Below are positions 46,221-56,418 of a DNA stretch of 64,000 bases, one piece after another. This DNA is from Xanthoparmelia taractica. Its lineage: Eukaryota; Ascomycota; Lecanoromycetes; Lecanorales; Parmeliaceae. Every line of letters begins with the position of its first letter. Position 1 is the stretch's first letter. A model generated the notes under the pieces. The model searched no databases and was not told the DNA's origin. It worked only from the letters and a program-made list of their open reading frames with translations. Both the position numbers and the translations under genes were made by a program. Location of the stretch: the NCBI GenBank assembly GCA_033085395.1, contig JANQBS010000028.1, forward strand, positions 186,001-250,000. Direction: 5' to 3'.

Positions 46221-46494
46221 GTATCCCATCCTACTCGTTTCAGGGGCTCAGCCCTACTCTCCGTCCCGCAACCATCAAAAAAAAACTGTAAACACCGTTA
46301 GATCACGAGATCTAGACCAAAGAAAACGACGGGAGCGGGCCCCAAGAAGTCACTATGGCTGTAAGCTATGTGGGATTCATATATGTAATCATATAGCGTG
46401 TTGGAATGAGCATATTGCTGCTATTCCAAGTATGTAGAATTTTGGTGGGGGATGCCAAGACAACGAGTGCCCAACTTGCCAGAGGATGGGATAC
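46221..46494. mobile_element. MITE-like element, longer copy
   Basis: Left end GTATCCCATCCT and right end AGGATGGGATAC are perfect inverted repeats with a TA at each outer edge, as for Tc1/mariner-type insertions. Inside the left end lies CGTTTCAGGGGCTCAGCCC and inside the right end TTTTGGTGGGGGATGCCAAG; both blocks also occur, directly joined, in the shorter element at 54246-54348. The interior also holds an imperfect palindrome (TTGGAAT...ATTCCAA) near 46399-46432. There is no transposase frame, so it would be non-autonomous. Confidence 0.6.
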
Positions 46495-46504
46495 ACCACC
46501 AGGT

Positions 46505-46640
46505 TCAGTGGTGAATGATGGTCAACCTAGTCTATTAATGATGGTGCCATGAGGTATAAGACCTCAAGGCCAACAAAGGACTCTTACTTGGCCATATGCG
46601 CATCATAGATGTGCATGAAAAGGACTGGATACGCTCAACA
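46505..46640. repeat. Diverged dispersed repeat, matches 31875-32040
   Basis: See the partner copy for the shared blocks. This copy starts just beyond the right end of the MITE-like element, so both may belong to one larger composite repeat. Confidence 0.45.
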
Positions 46641-46932
46641 AGTTATTGTAGAGCATCGCTGGGAGAATGAAACATCAGTCTTCTATTTGCTGTGATCGGA
46701 TCAGAAGGTGAATTATGAAACACCGGCTATAATAGAGATGACCGCCCTTTACACACTCTCACTGCCTGCAGTGCCACGTCTGCGATCCATCTTCTGCATC
46801 ATCACTGTTCACCGCTGTCTCAATGAATGCGCCCTTGCCTGTGCCAAAAACAGACAGCCTCGGATCCTACGTTTTTCTTGTCCAAATATCAGATATCGTG
46901 CCTGTTGAGATGTCGAGTTCGGTACTCAAATG

Positions 46933-48649
46933 CTAAGAATCCGGTATAGTTATGTAGTCCGGGGTAAGCCAGGCCCTAGATGAGGAGTCCCAGTGCTCCT
47001 CAGCAAAGGTCGTATCGTTTACCTGATGATATAGGAAGGTTGTTGGAAATCAGCATCTCAGCCCTATTATGCTTGGCATGTACTAGAAGTAGCACTCCAC
47101 TCTTAGATGATTCAATCAAGCCGTCATCAAATTCCAACAAAGGTCGACCCGTCAGCCGAAGTTACACTAGCGAGCCTTCGAAAGGGAAACGAGCTCTCTA
47201 GCGTCGGGCTATCCGGGCTCGACACCGGCTGTGTGCCGTTGATCCAGATATAGCCGCTAAACTCGCCAAAAGTTGCAATATCCGACTGACGTATTGCAAC
47301 ATTGTTCTGGTTCGGGTTGGCTATATTTAGTAAAACGGTGTCAAAAGATCCTGGTGTTAGGAACCCAGAGTCATTAACGCCACGCAAGTAGTCGGTATTG
47401 AGAATGCCGTCGTGAAGCGGCGAGTAAAATAGTGCTGTTGACTGAACATCTGGCAAAGTATCATTATAATAGACAGTTTGGGTAGTGAAAGGGGGGCTGA
47501 ATTTATCGTTGGGTGCTGACTCATACAATGTGTAGCTGAGATTAGCAGCGGGATCATTACGCAAGTAACCCGGTAATGATTGGCTACTTTGACTGGTACC
47601 GTCGATCCATTTGAATCCGTCAGTGGGATTGTAGTGTTGCATCAGTGCCGACACTTGACCAGTCGGGTTTTCATAATATAGAATAGCATGAGTTGTGGTG
47701 GAATTCGTATCGGTTATTTGATTTGGAGTTGATACTGAGACAACGGATAGTGACCGCGTATCCACTGCGGTACTGTAGTTTTCCAAATCTGTATCTGGAC
47801 CTGAAATCGTGGTCTCTGGTCCTGAAAGCATGGTCTCTGGTAAAGTTGAAATCGGATGATAATTCTTCGAAACGTAGTAAAGCTGGTTCTACACATAAGT
47901 CAGCGTGCCTAAGAGCTATACAATTTCTAGCTTCTAATAAATACCCCCATGTCAGAGATAGTGATTGCCAGCGGCGTATACTTCTTTGGGCTGGGGATCT
48001 TTCCGTTGGAAAGGTCCGTGAATAACTGGACAATGCTCCATCGAAATTCTGATGCAGTACGAACCGCACGTCGGATGGAACCAGTGTTGTCCTGGAAGAA
48101 AAGTTGCCGATCGCCATTCGGGAAAATCACAGCTGCCAGAGACGTATCATTCAGAATATGCCCTGCAGCAGGTGTGATGTTATGATTCTGCGGCGCCGGT
48201 GGGCTATAAGAGTCAGCCAAGAAGAAACCAGGTCGTCTCAAATCCGCACCTGATGTGTGTAGATGGCTTTTTCGATGAATGCTCGCGGTGGCGCCAGGTC
48301 CCAACCCCGACTCCTATAGCGATGGCAGCAGCAACAAGCAGCGCCACAACCATCCATAGCCATTTGAGCGCAGCCTTCGTGGTGTGAAGGGTGGAGGCGC
48401 GTTCCTTAGTGGAATCTTCGGTTTTGCCGTGGGCTTCTGGGAATGAGCTATCGTAGAGCACTTGGGGTGTGCTATCAGGTACAACCTATATCTTTAAGTA
48501 TAGCCTCTTGCCACGTACGACTTCATATTTACCTGAGGCGCCAAAGCGCTTGTATCGAGTTCAAATGCTGTCGCATCATAGTCACGTTCTGGAGCTCTAG
48601 CAGTCTCATCGTGTTTGAATAGCTCTAGGGTTGAATAGTGTCGGTCCAT
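46933..48649 (-). pseudogene. Membrane-anchored fucose-specific lectin, split by an LTR
   Basis: Exons 48649-48533, 48485-48250, 48203-47945 and 47888 onward; introns of 46-56 bp. The protein has a cytosolic N-terminus, one membrane segment near residues 80-101 (LWMVVALLVAAAIAIGVGVG) and an extracellular beta-propeller typical of fungal fucose-specific lectins, with repeats such as ILYYENPTGQVSALMQ and FRRLASVTSADGSTF. Within the last blade the frame enters a 99-bp LTR-like insertion and stops at 47129-47127 after a few LTR-derived residues, giving about 457 residues. Beyond the insertion the same frame continues for about 34 more codons to TAG at 46935-46933, containing the expected lectin-type end. 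The gene was therefore intact before the insertion. The truncated product may or may not fold. Confidence 0.8.
47041..47139 (+). mobile_element. 99-bp solo-LTR-like element, copy 2
   Basis: Identical over 99 bp to 306-404, with the same TGTTGGAA...TTCCAACA ends. It is flanked by a perfect 5-bp duplication AAGGT (47036-47040 and 47140-47144), different from that of copy 1, so the copies are independent insertions. It sits in the last exon of the lectin gene. Confidence 0.88.
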
Positions 48650-50856
48650 GCTCTAAGATATAATGGATAGATTTTGATTATAACAGTGAGTTTGAAGAAA
48701 AGTTAATGAGATAGCTGTCCTTTTTTCTACACAGCCTGACAACATGTTCACGTCAGAAAATGCAGCAGGCAGGAGGGGGGCGTCTGATGCTGTTTTGGCA
48801 AAGGCGGCGACTTCGTACAGAAGCGCAAGAGAATTGATTGGTGAGATATAATCCGCAATGCGGCGTAGTGTATCGCAGAGCTTTCTGTATGGACCGAGTG
48901 GCTCTTTGTTGCATAACCTGCGACTCGCTTGAGCTCTGCGAGTAATGGTATTATCTCAAATGCAGTGCTCCTGACCGAAGCTTGTCAAACTCAGCCTTCA
49001 ACCCCCTATTATGGTGTTCGGCACTCGAGATGTTCGTTTGCTGAGACGTTGATCTTCCGCGACGCCCACGGCGCAACATCAAAAGAAAGCATTCACAATT
49101 CGTCGAAAAGAACGCATTAATAAACGGTCGGAAATAACGCCTACTTGACCCTTTATCTTTCGATTGGAACCCTAGTGGATCCCGGTGAGCTTACTCGCCG
49201 CTTGCGTAGAATGTTCACTCGACTACGCTTAAGCAATACCGCTAGGGGTTTTAGTGTCTTATCAGGAGTTGAGCATAGAAGCATATTCAAACATGGTTCA
49301 CAAAGCCGTTCAAACATAGTTGAAACAGCATGGAATTAACACTGATGTAGCTATGTGGCACTCAAAACCAAAGATAAAAGTCAATGAGGGCGAGATAGGA
49401 AGCCTGAAATCTCATCAACGAATAGTCGTACACTCAATTTTTTGCCTAAATATAGAAATAAGTAAGAAGAACAATCTCTGAGCTAAATCATTTAACATTT
49501 AGATCTCTATCTGTCGATTACAAAAGTTGATAGGAATTCCAACCTGCAGTAGCAAGCAAACAAGGTGGCAACGAATCTCAACGCCGGGTAAGCGGCGTAA
49601 AAGAACAGAGAACCTAGCAAGAGCCACTAGTGGCTCTTGGTGGCACCGCGGTGATCTATCTAATATGCTTGAATGTTCCGCAACAAATGCCACCTTTCTA
49701 GAAAGACTGTAGCACCTTCATTGCTATCTCTTTGTTTAGCTAGCTGAGACGAAGAAATGCCCATGTGCATTGTGTGAAAAATCGAGAAACAGGGCCAACA
49801 GCTGGAAATTGCATGGAGAACAGCATGATTGAAATGACGACTGCGCCGACAATTCCAGTTTCCCTACGCCGACAATGGTGACTCGCATTAAATATCCTGG
49901 AGCTCTGATACTTACCTCTCTCTGCGGGATCTTGATATTGCACAGCTCTTGTGGGTAGCCATCATCCGGATGATCGATGATTGCCAATCTAGACCAGATG
50001 CTATTGTGGCGGAGGTCCACGTATAGATAAGCGTTCTGGTCGAACCAGACGCAGAAAGAACGAAAGAGAGCCCATCGTTGTTACCGATGTCCCAGTTGTC
50101 CAATTGAGCTTCGCAACCCCAGCTTTCCGGGCGACAAATGGAATCCGGACCGTTGAAGCGTGGGCGCGTGTGTTTGTAAGGTGCTTTGAGGCAACGCTAG
50201 ACTCAGGAATGATATCCTCGACGCCTGGGTCCCAGGACATAGCCTTGGACTGGAGTATTTTGGCCGCCCATTCCTAGGGCTTGTATCCTCGAGACTCATC
50301 GCTGTGTTTGTGGGCCATATCATGTATAGTCGATTGGCCACATTTAACTCTTTTAAATGACGTATTTCCTGTCATGGAAACCATGCCGAGCTTTTCGAAC
50401 ACCTATACAAGGTCGTGTAACCCCCCCCCCTCCCAGAACGTCTCCCAGCGTACTCTCTTCCGAAAATGTGGGCCCCGTCTTCAAAGCACTTATCCCAGAA
50501 AGCTTTCAAGTAAATATCAACAATGAAAACGAATATGCGAGCCAGACCATCTGTTTCAATATTATAACTTTAGCCCTCCCATCGCCTTTCGCCTTGAAAG
50601 AATTCTTCTTCGATATACTTTCCGAGTTACTCTACCGAAAGTATCCTGAAGTGACTGTAAAAAAGGCTTCGAGCCCCAGATCCTGCACATTTGAAGAGAG
50701 AGCCGGTGCAATGGTCTGTCCTCCATCTCGTATGAGTTAAACGATAGCTACTGATAGCTCTCCAGCGATCTCACCCGGGACATCAACGATATAGGCCTAT
50801 ATTCCCAAGCATCAGAATCGGGATAGCAAGACCTGATTGAGACTCACCCTGACCCA
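48650..50856. other. Gene-poor stretch, possible relics
   Basis: No recognisable gene. Several 60-130-codon open frames occur on both strands (for example around 49740-50340 minus and 50360-50740 plus), but none has a known motif and several start at non-ATG codons. A run of C lies near 50418-50430. Confidence 0.35.
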
Positions 50857-51400
50857 CTAGAATTTGTTCAAGGAAGCCTCAATCAGCGCAGGAGAGAGAT
50901 CCTTATCCGCGCGAATGATCAAGCACATGTATCTGCCTAGAATATGTACAGCTCTCGAGTCATCCATCTTTGCCAGATCACCCGTTATCATCAATCTATT
51001 GTTCTCTTCATCTAGGTAGAAAACATCGTTGTCTCCATGAAGAAGTGTATTGAACATTATACCACCACAAAAGTATAGCTCACCAATTACATCCTTTTTA
51101 AGAGAACATTTCTGGTCAATCGCAGCTCTCCAAGGCTATCGTATTCATATTGATACGAAACACTATCATTTAGAGAATGTATCAACGTACTCATGCCTTC
51201 ACCCAAGCCCAAAACCTAGACACCCAGCCGCCATTTCCTTTCTCGTCCATAACGACAATTCCCAGAGAAGTAACCGTACCGCCCATCTCAGTAAGCTGCA
51301 GAGACCGCAATTCCTCCTTATCGAAGGTGAAATAACCCATCAAACTCACAAACAAGCTGAGTACGGCAAGTATGTGCATTACTTCTTCCCTATCCACGGC
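50857..51400 (-). pseudogene. Unrecognised, apparently frameshifted gene relic
   Basis: Three protein-like segments lie in order on the minus strand but in different frames: one with a membrane-like stretch (MHILAVLSLFVSLMGYFTF) and GWVSRFWAWVK ending at TGA near 51190; an overlapping one beginning MSTLIHSLNDSVSYQYEYD; and one with MFNTLLHGDNDVFYLDEEN ending at SLNKF, TAG 50857. The gap between the first two is too short for an intron, so a frameshift is likely. The family is unknown. Confidence 0.35.
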
Positions 51401-53051
51401 ATCGACTGTAGTGGTTGGATCACACGGTGGTGCGGGAAAAATGACGCTGGCTCGGGCGTTTTATACCAAGAGAAAAATAAAGGAGGGGGGTTTGGGTCCT
51501 CGCCAATAGCGAAAAAATATGTGAGTGAGGGAGGTTGGTAGATGCTGCGTCAAATAATAAAAGGGCTAAAGCGATACCGACCTGCTCCCACGTCGAGTGC
51601 ATCGAGCCGCAGGTACGTGTCCGGGGTCTTTGGGGCGCTGGATATGGGTAACTGTGTGGTGAGTCGGGGCATATGGTGTATGTCCAGTACAAGAGAGGAA
51701 AGAAAGAAACAACGGAAGAACGGAGCGGCTTGGTGGACACTGAAATGGCAGCTATACGTGTGGGAAATGATTGATCCGTCCTTTCTAGAGTAAAGCAAGG
51801 GATTCCTTGGTACATCCTTCTGATAGAAACGAGCTACTTAAGCTCCTCGGTTAATAAACGAACGGACGATCTCGTAGATGTGGTTATTCGTTAACCGCTT
51901 CTATAGTAGAATCGTGGGTATGTAAGTAAGGTAAGTCGGTCTCGATCTACAGCCGCACGCGATTCATCCTGAATATAACTGTCAATCTTTCCAATGTGTC
52001 GGAATATCTATAGCGAATATCTACACGAGCAGCGCGTGACTGTTTATGTCTTTATGACCATATCACATTAGATCCATACCCCCCACTCTACCTACCTAAG
52101 CATAGATATAGGACCTTCCTAGCGCCAGGACACATCTTATACTTTAGCCTGCGAACCGCGGCGTTAGGACGGCGGCCTAATTACTCCTTTATCTACATAT
52201 CGGCTCGTGCTTATGTACCTATGCCTTCATCTATTTCTTCTCTTCCCTTCACTTCTCCTCCATCCCACCACCCCCACGGGCAGAAGCAAAAAATACATTA
52301 TCTAGCGCACCCCAGGACCAGCAATACCAAGCTACGCGGACATCCTCATCGCAGCAAAAGTGCGCGTCAGTTTTAGAAAAGATTGCAATCGGGCGTGCAC
52401 GCACTGCACGGGCGCGAGGAGGCTGGGTTTTATGTATGTACGTAGACGCGTTAGGACAGCGCTGTGATATGCTGTGCCGCTTCTCTCGGAGAGTAGGGTG
52501 GAAAATTGAATGGGGGTTTTGAATGCGTGCAGACCGACAGTCGAAAAATTGCTGCTTGGTGAGTAATTGTTTAAGCGCAGAAATCCTCACAGCGATTGAG
52601 TATCTGAAGTTCGTGCCAACGCTGTCTGTCGAGTGCTTTGGGAGGAGTTGAGGAGTAGATGGGGGAGAGGTGAGGGATTTTGAAATTGGTATAAGATGGT
52701 GTTTGGAAGCGATGTGTATAAGGAATAGGGTTGAAAGCAAGCGATGGGTACGAGTATTCGAACGCTTAAACGATCATGGTGCGATTCCAAGGGGATTCCG
52801 GGTGAAGACATGAGAGGGAGCTATTGCGGACTAAGGATAGGGTCAACTCTAGGGATTGCTGAAAGAGTGCTAATTTTGCATAAAGATCCTATGCCAATCT
52901 AATATTACATAACCCTGCGGCCTAGAATATAAATGTATATGCAGAAATCCTCACAGCTTAATGAAGCATCCGTCACTCACGTAAACCACAACCGTCGCGC
53001 AACTTGAATAGTGGTCAAGGTAGTGCACCGTGCAGCCATAGCGGAGTAAAC
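51401..53051. other. Gene-free stretch
   Basis: No recognisable gene in about 1.6 kb. It contains copy B of the dispersed repeat at 52145-52225. Confidence 0.35.
52145..52225. repeat. Diverged dispersed repeat, copy B
   Basis: Resembles 85-150: both read through CCTGC..ACC, GGCGTT.GGACGGC and TATCT.CATATC in the same order. No coding potential; ends not defined. Confidence 0.45.
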
Positions 53052-54245
53052 TCAAACCGCGGCAGATGTCCTAGAAACGACTATGGGGGTTGTATCCAAA
53101 GCCTCAGTCATTGAAATGACGTCCGGGCTTTCGTTTCCTGCGACCATGCTAGGCTTTTCAGGGAGCTTTTGGCGGTTTGCACGCGCGGTATAGCTACCAT
53201 GGAAGACGTGGAGGAAGAGAGGACGGAGGGTGGGTAAGCATGCGCTGACAATGCCGAGGTTTAGCTCAACGACAGTCCAGATGCCTCCATAGGCGTCAGA
53301 CCAGGATGCATCGACCAGAGACATGTGAGCGATATAAGGTACTCGGATGACACTTGCGACGCAGACGCTAACACAATCAGCAACCTACGACCAGAGCTTG
53401 GGTGGAAACGAACAATCCACCAAGGAGGAATATGCCTATCAGGTTGCATTTTTGCCTTTTCGACATGAATAATTTCCACAATTGGGGCACCGGCAAGCAC
53501 AGGATCAAGATGTCTGTTCCAATGTTGAGTGACGAGAGGACAACGAGCACCTGGGCGAAATTGATGCACTTGCCTTGAGTCTGGTGATCCGACAATGCCT
53601 TAACGGGTTTACAGTAGAATACGGCCAGCACGGCCTGGCAGATGCTGTAAGAGAGGACAAAAGCACCCGTACACCAGAGAGTCACGTTGAAGGATGGATT
53701 TGAACCTCGGTCTGTAAAAATTCGACGGTATAGGAGTAGAATTGAACGTCTTGATGGTGACAATGGCTGGATTGTATAAGACTTCCTTTGCGACGACAAT
53801 CTGCACGAAGAAATGGGATCAGTGGACTGTAGATTTAGTGAGACGAAGGAAAAAGAGCTAGAGAAAGAAGAATCGAGATAGAAGGAAAAAGCGGGCAGTA
53901 CTTTGGCGAAGGTCACGGGGTGTATCATGTGCATTGCGTGGCGACCAAGACCCAAGTGAGTAACAGCAGCGGCGCAACCGACATATCCGGTGGTGAAAAG
54001 CTAGTTGCAGGACAGTGTTAGCTGCTTTTCTGTCCAAGGGAACTCAAGATGCAGGGAAAGACTGACAAGGCCAGTAACAAGCCACCAATCGTCAGCCTTC
54101 CATGGTATCCTACCAATCCGTCTCGAGATGAATCGTAGTATGACTGCTATGTATGCTGCAGGCAGGCACACGGCCAGCGAGCCAACGATTTCTGGGAGCC
54201 GAGAGTCGTGGATGTGGAGGCGTTGATAATCTGAAGCTGCCGAAG
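53052..54245 (-). pseudogene. Rhodopsin-domain membrane protein, frameshifted
   Basis: Fungal rhodopsin-domain proteins are seven-helix integral membrane proteins of unknown function. In order on the minus strand: LPEIVGSLAVCLPAAYIAVI (helix), RIPWKADDWWLVTG, an intron (~54003-54070), FTTGYVGCAAAVTHLGLGRH, an intron (~53812-53903), KEVLYNPAIVTIKT, SILLLYRRIF, helices with CQAVLAVFYCKPV and LNIGTDILILCLPVPQLWKL, then RVPYIAH and GIWTVVELNLGIVSACLPTL. Two lesions: an extra T near 53745 breaks the frame between KT and SILLLYRR, and a 22-nt segment (53388-53367) looking like a shrunken intron and containing TGA sits before RVPYIAH. The 5' end runs straight into a MITE at 54246 with no ATG. Confidence 0.75.
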
Positions 54246-54348
54246 GTATCCCATGGGCTGGCAGGGTGTACGTTTCAGGGGCTCAGCCCTACTTTTTGGT
54301 GGGGGATGCCAAGCAAACGTACACCATAGGCGCCAGCCCATGGGATAG
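54246..54348. mobile_element. MITE-like foldback element, short copy
   Basis: A 103-bp element has near-perfect inverted ends: GTATCCCATGGGCTGGC (54246-54262) and GCCAGCCCATGGGATAG (54332-54348), with TA at each outer edge. A second inverted pair, GTGTACGTTT and AAACGTACAC, lies further in, so the DNA can fold into a long hairpin. Its core is CAGGGGCTCAGCCCTACT joined to TTTTGGTGGGGGATGCCAAG; these two blocks lie at the ends of the element at 46221-46494. It adjoins the broken rhodopsin-domain gene. Confidence 0.7.
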
Positions 54349-54537
54349 GAGTTGACATTTCCTTATGAGACGATAACGGTGGCTTCTTCCCTATAGATAC
54401 TAGATACCAAGGATTGAGGAACCTTGTTCAGGGATATAAGCTTTTGGGGACTGAAACGGACTGCACTGAAGCGGAGTATAAAGTTCTCCAGGAATGGTGG
54501 AATTTGCCCACTCTTTAGTGTAAGGGTTGTGAACCTA

Positions 54538-54899
54538 TCAATAATCATTGTGCAGACGATAATATAATCCCGGTCTACGTAGCCGAAGTTGACCAATGAG
54601 AGGTGTCCGTTGTTTTAACAGTTGTACGATGATTCTTTTCGTCGATTTAGTGGGACGCTGCCACTATTGCACACCCTCAGTTTTCGTCTCATCACCCCCA
54701 AAGACGAAAATGTAATGGATCTTCCATTCCTTCCAGAAATCAGGGGTTGACACCGTGATTTGAGACCAGACTTTGGATATTTTGGACATGTTTGCGACGA
54801 ATGGCCAAAAACAGAGGCTTGCATTTGCATCTAGGTTGCATGAATAATCATTGTGCAGAAGGCTTTATAATCCCCGCGGACGCGGCCAAAATTGTCAGG
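54538..54899 (+). repeat. Pair of diverged ~60-bp direct repeats
   Basis: AATAATCATTGTGCAGA begins both copies (from about 54538 and 54842), followed by TATAATCCC and, after a variable block, a GCCGAAGTTG or GCCAAAATTG block. About 300 bp apart; no gene recognised around them. Confidence 0.5.
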
Positions 54900-56418
54900 T
54901 ACAATCAAAATGACGACTCCCAGAAATATTAGAACCGGTGTCTGACAGGCCGCCCAATCAGACGTTTAATTATGCCCATTTGAAACATTTGTGATGGAGT
55001 GATAACTGCGAGTTATCCGTCAACTAAGACGGCATCTGACGATTTGCATCTTTGAAGACACACGCTTAAGAACGGCACAGATCTTCTCGACCATTGCTAT
55101 CTCTTGAAATATCAGCAAACATGTTACAGAGCTCGAACATGAGATTAAAAATAAAAAAGAGTATCTCGTTGAGACATCTAAAGGTACAAGTCCTGAGTGG
55201 CGCTAGAATCTGCCCTAACCCTAACTCTGAAGGCAGGCCTTAGCGCTTTAACGCAAGATATCTAGCACACTTCATAAATACAGTGTTTGTGTAATACATA
55301 TCATGCTGTACGAGGCGGTCGTTGTAAGGTTCGTGAAGAAAATCTTTGGAAGTATCAGATCTCGATGAAGATAAGACGTGGATGGTCTGCCGTGTTCGTG
55401 CCAAAGTCGGGGTGCGAATTACATTGGAGAACATCGCTTATCGCGGTCAAGTTGTCAATATGCAGGTAGATGATTCAGGTTTCCTCAAGACCAGATCAGC
55501 GGCAGAGACTAAGAGGCTACTGACCGCATTCCAAGATGTCGTTGTCGAATGGGCGACAGCGACTCGGTCTTTCAGCAATGCACGGATTCTACAATGCAGA
55601 TGCTACGAGGCTACTGTTGGCAAGCTCATCCCCTCATTCATTGTCACGCGGCCCTCGCTGCCATTGCCCTTCTAAGCTTTCCCCGCAATTTCTGGCAAGT
55701 CTAGAGACGCCATATCATGCACGGTAACGGCCCACAATCAAGCTTTGGAGTTCTTGGCAGGCAGTGGAAGAATTTGATCGTTGCCGAGGAGCTTAGTCAA
55801 TCTCTACCTACCTTACAACGATGTATGTTTACTATCTCGACTCTTACCCAATCAGGTGCTTCGAAAGGTGTTCAAAGCATCCAGGCATTTGTGCGGATCT
55901 TATGGCTTCATGATACTCTACACGGATTCCAATCTGGATCTAAATTTCAAGAAAAGCAAAGTAATCATATAAAGCTCAAGAGATCTTCAATGTACTCTTT
56001 GGATATCAATAAGGATATAAAATAGCTTGTTCGAGGTATGGATACTTAATGGTATAAAGTATCCAAAGATTGATGGGAAGTATCATCGTATTCTCGTATT
56101 CCGTGAATATGGGGGTGCCGGCATCTTTTCAGTGCCAAGAGGTCCAAAGCATTCGCTGTCCATGCAGAATCTTCCCGCCTGCCCCGCTACCAAACAGACC
56201 ATACACACACAGTCCACCATTATCATCTATCACACCTTTTCTCGATCGAGATGGTCAAACGAAAAGAAATGCCTCTAGCGAGGCTCAACTGATCACACCC
56301 CCATGTTGGCTTCTCTTTATGAACATCTTCTTCTCGCCCAACATATCTTCCCCACATCTCCCCTCCCTCTTCCAAGTATCTGCTCTGTTCGAGAGTCGTC
56401 GTGTCCCCTTTGGTATTG
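54900..56418. other. Gene-free stretch
   Basis: No recognisable gene. An open frame at 55346-55675 lacks an ATG start and a known motif. A short interstitial telomere-type run is annotated separately. Confidence 0.35.
55213..55225 (+). repeat. Interstitial telomere-type repeat
   Basis: CCCTAACCCTAAC, two units of the fungal telomere repeat, inside gene-poor sequence. Two units can arise by chance or mark old end-joining. Confidence 0.5.
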
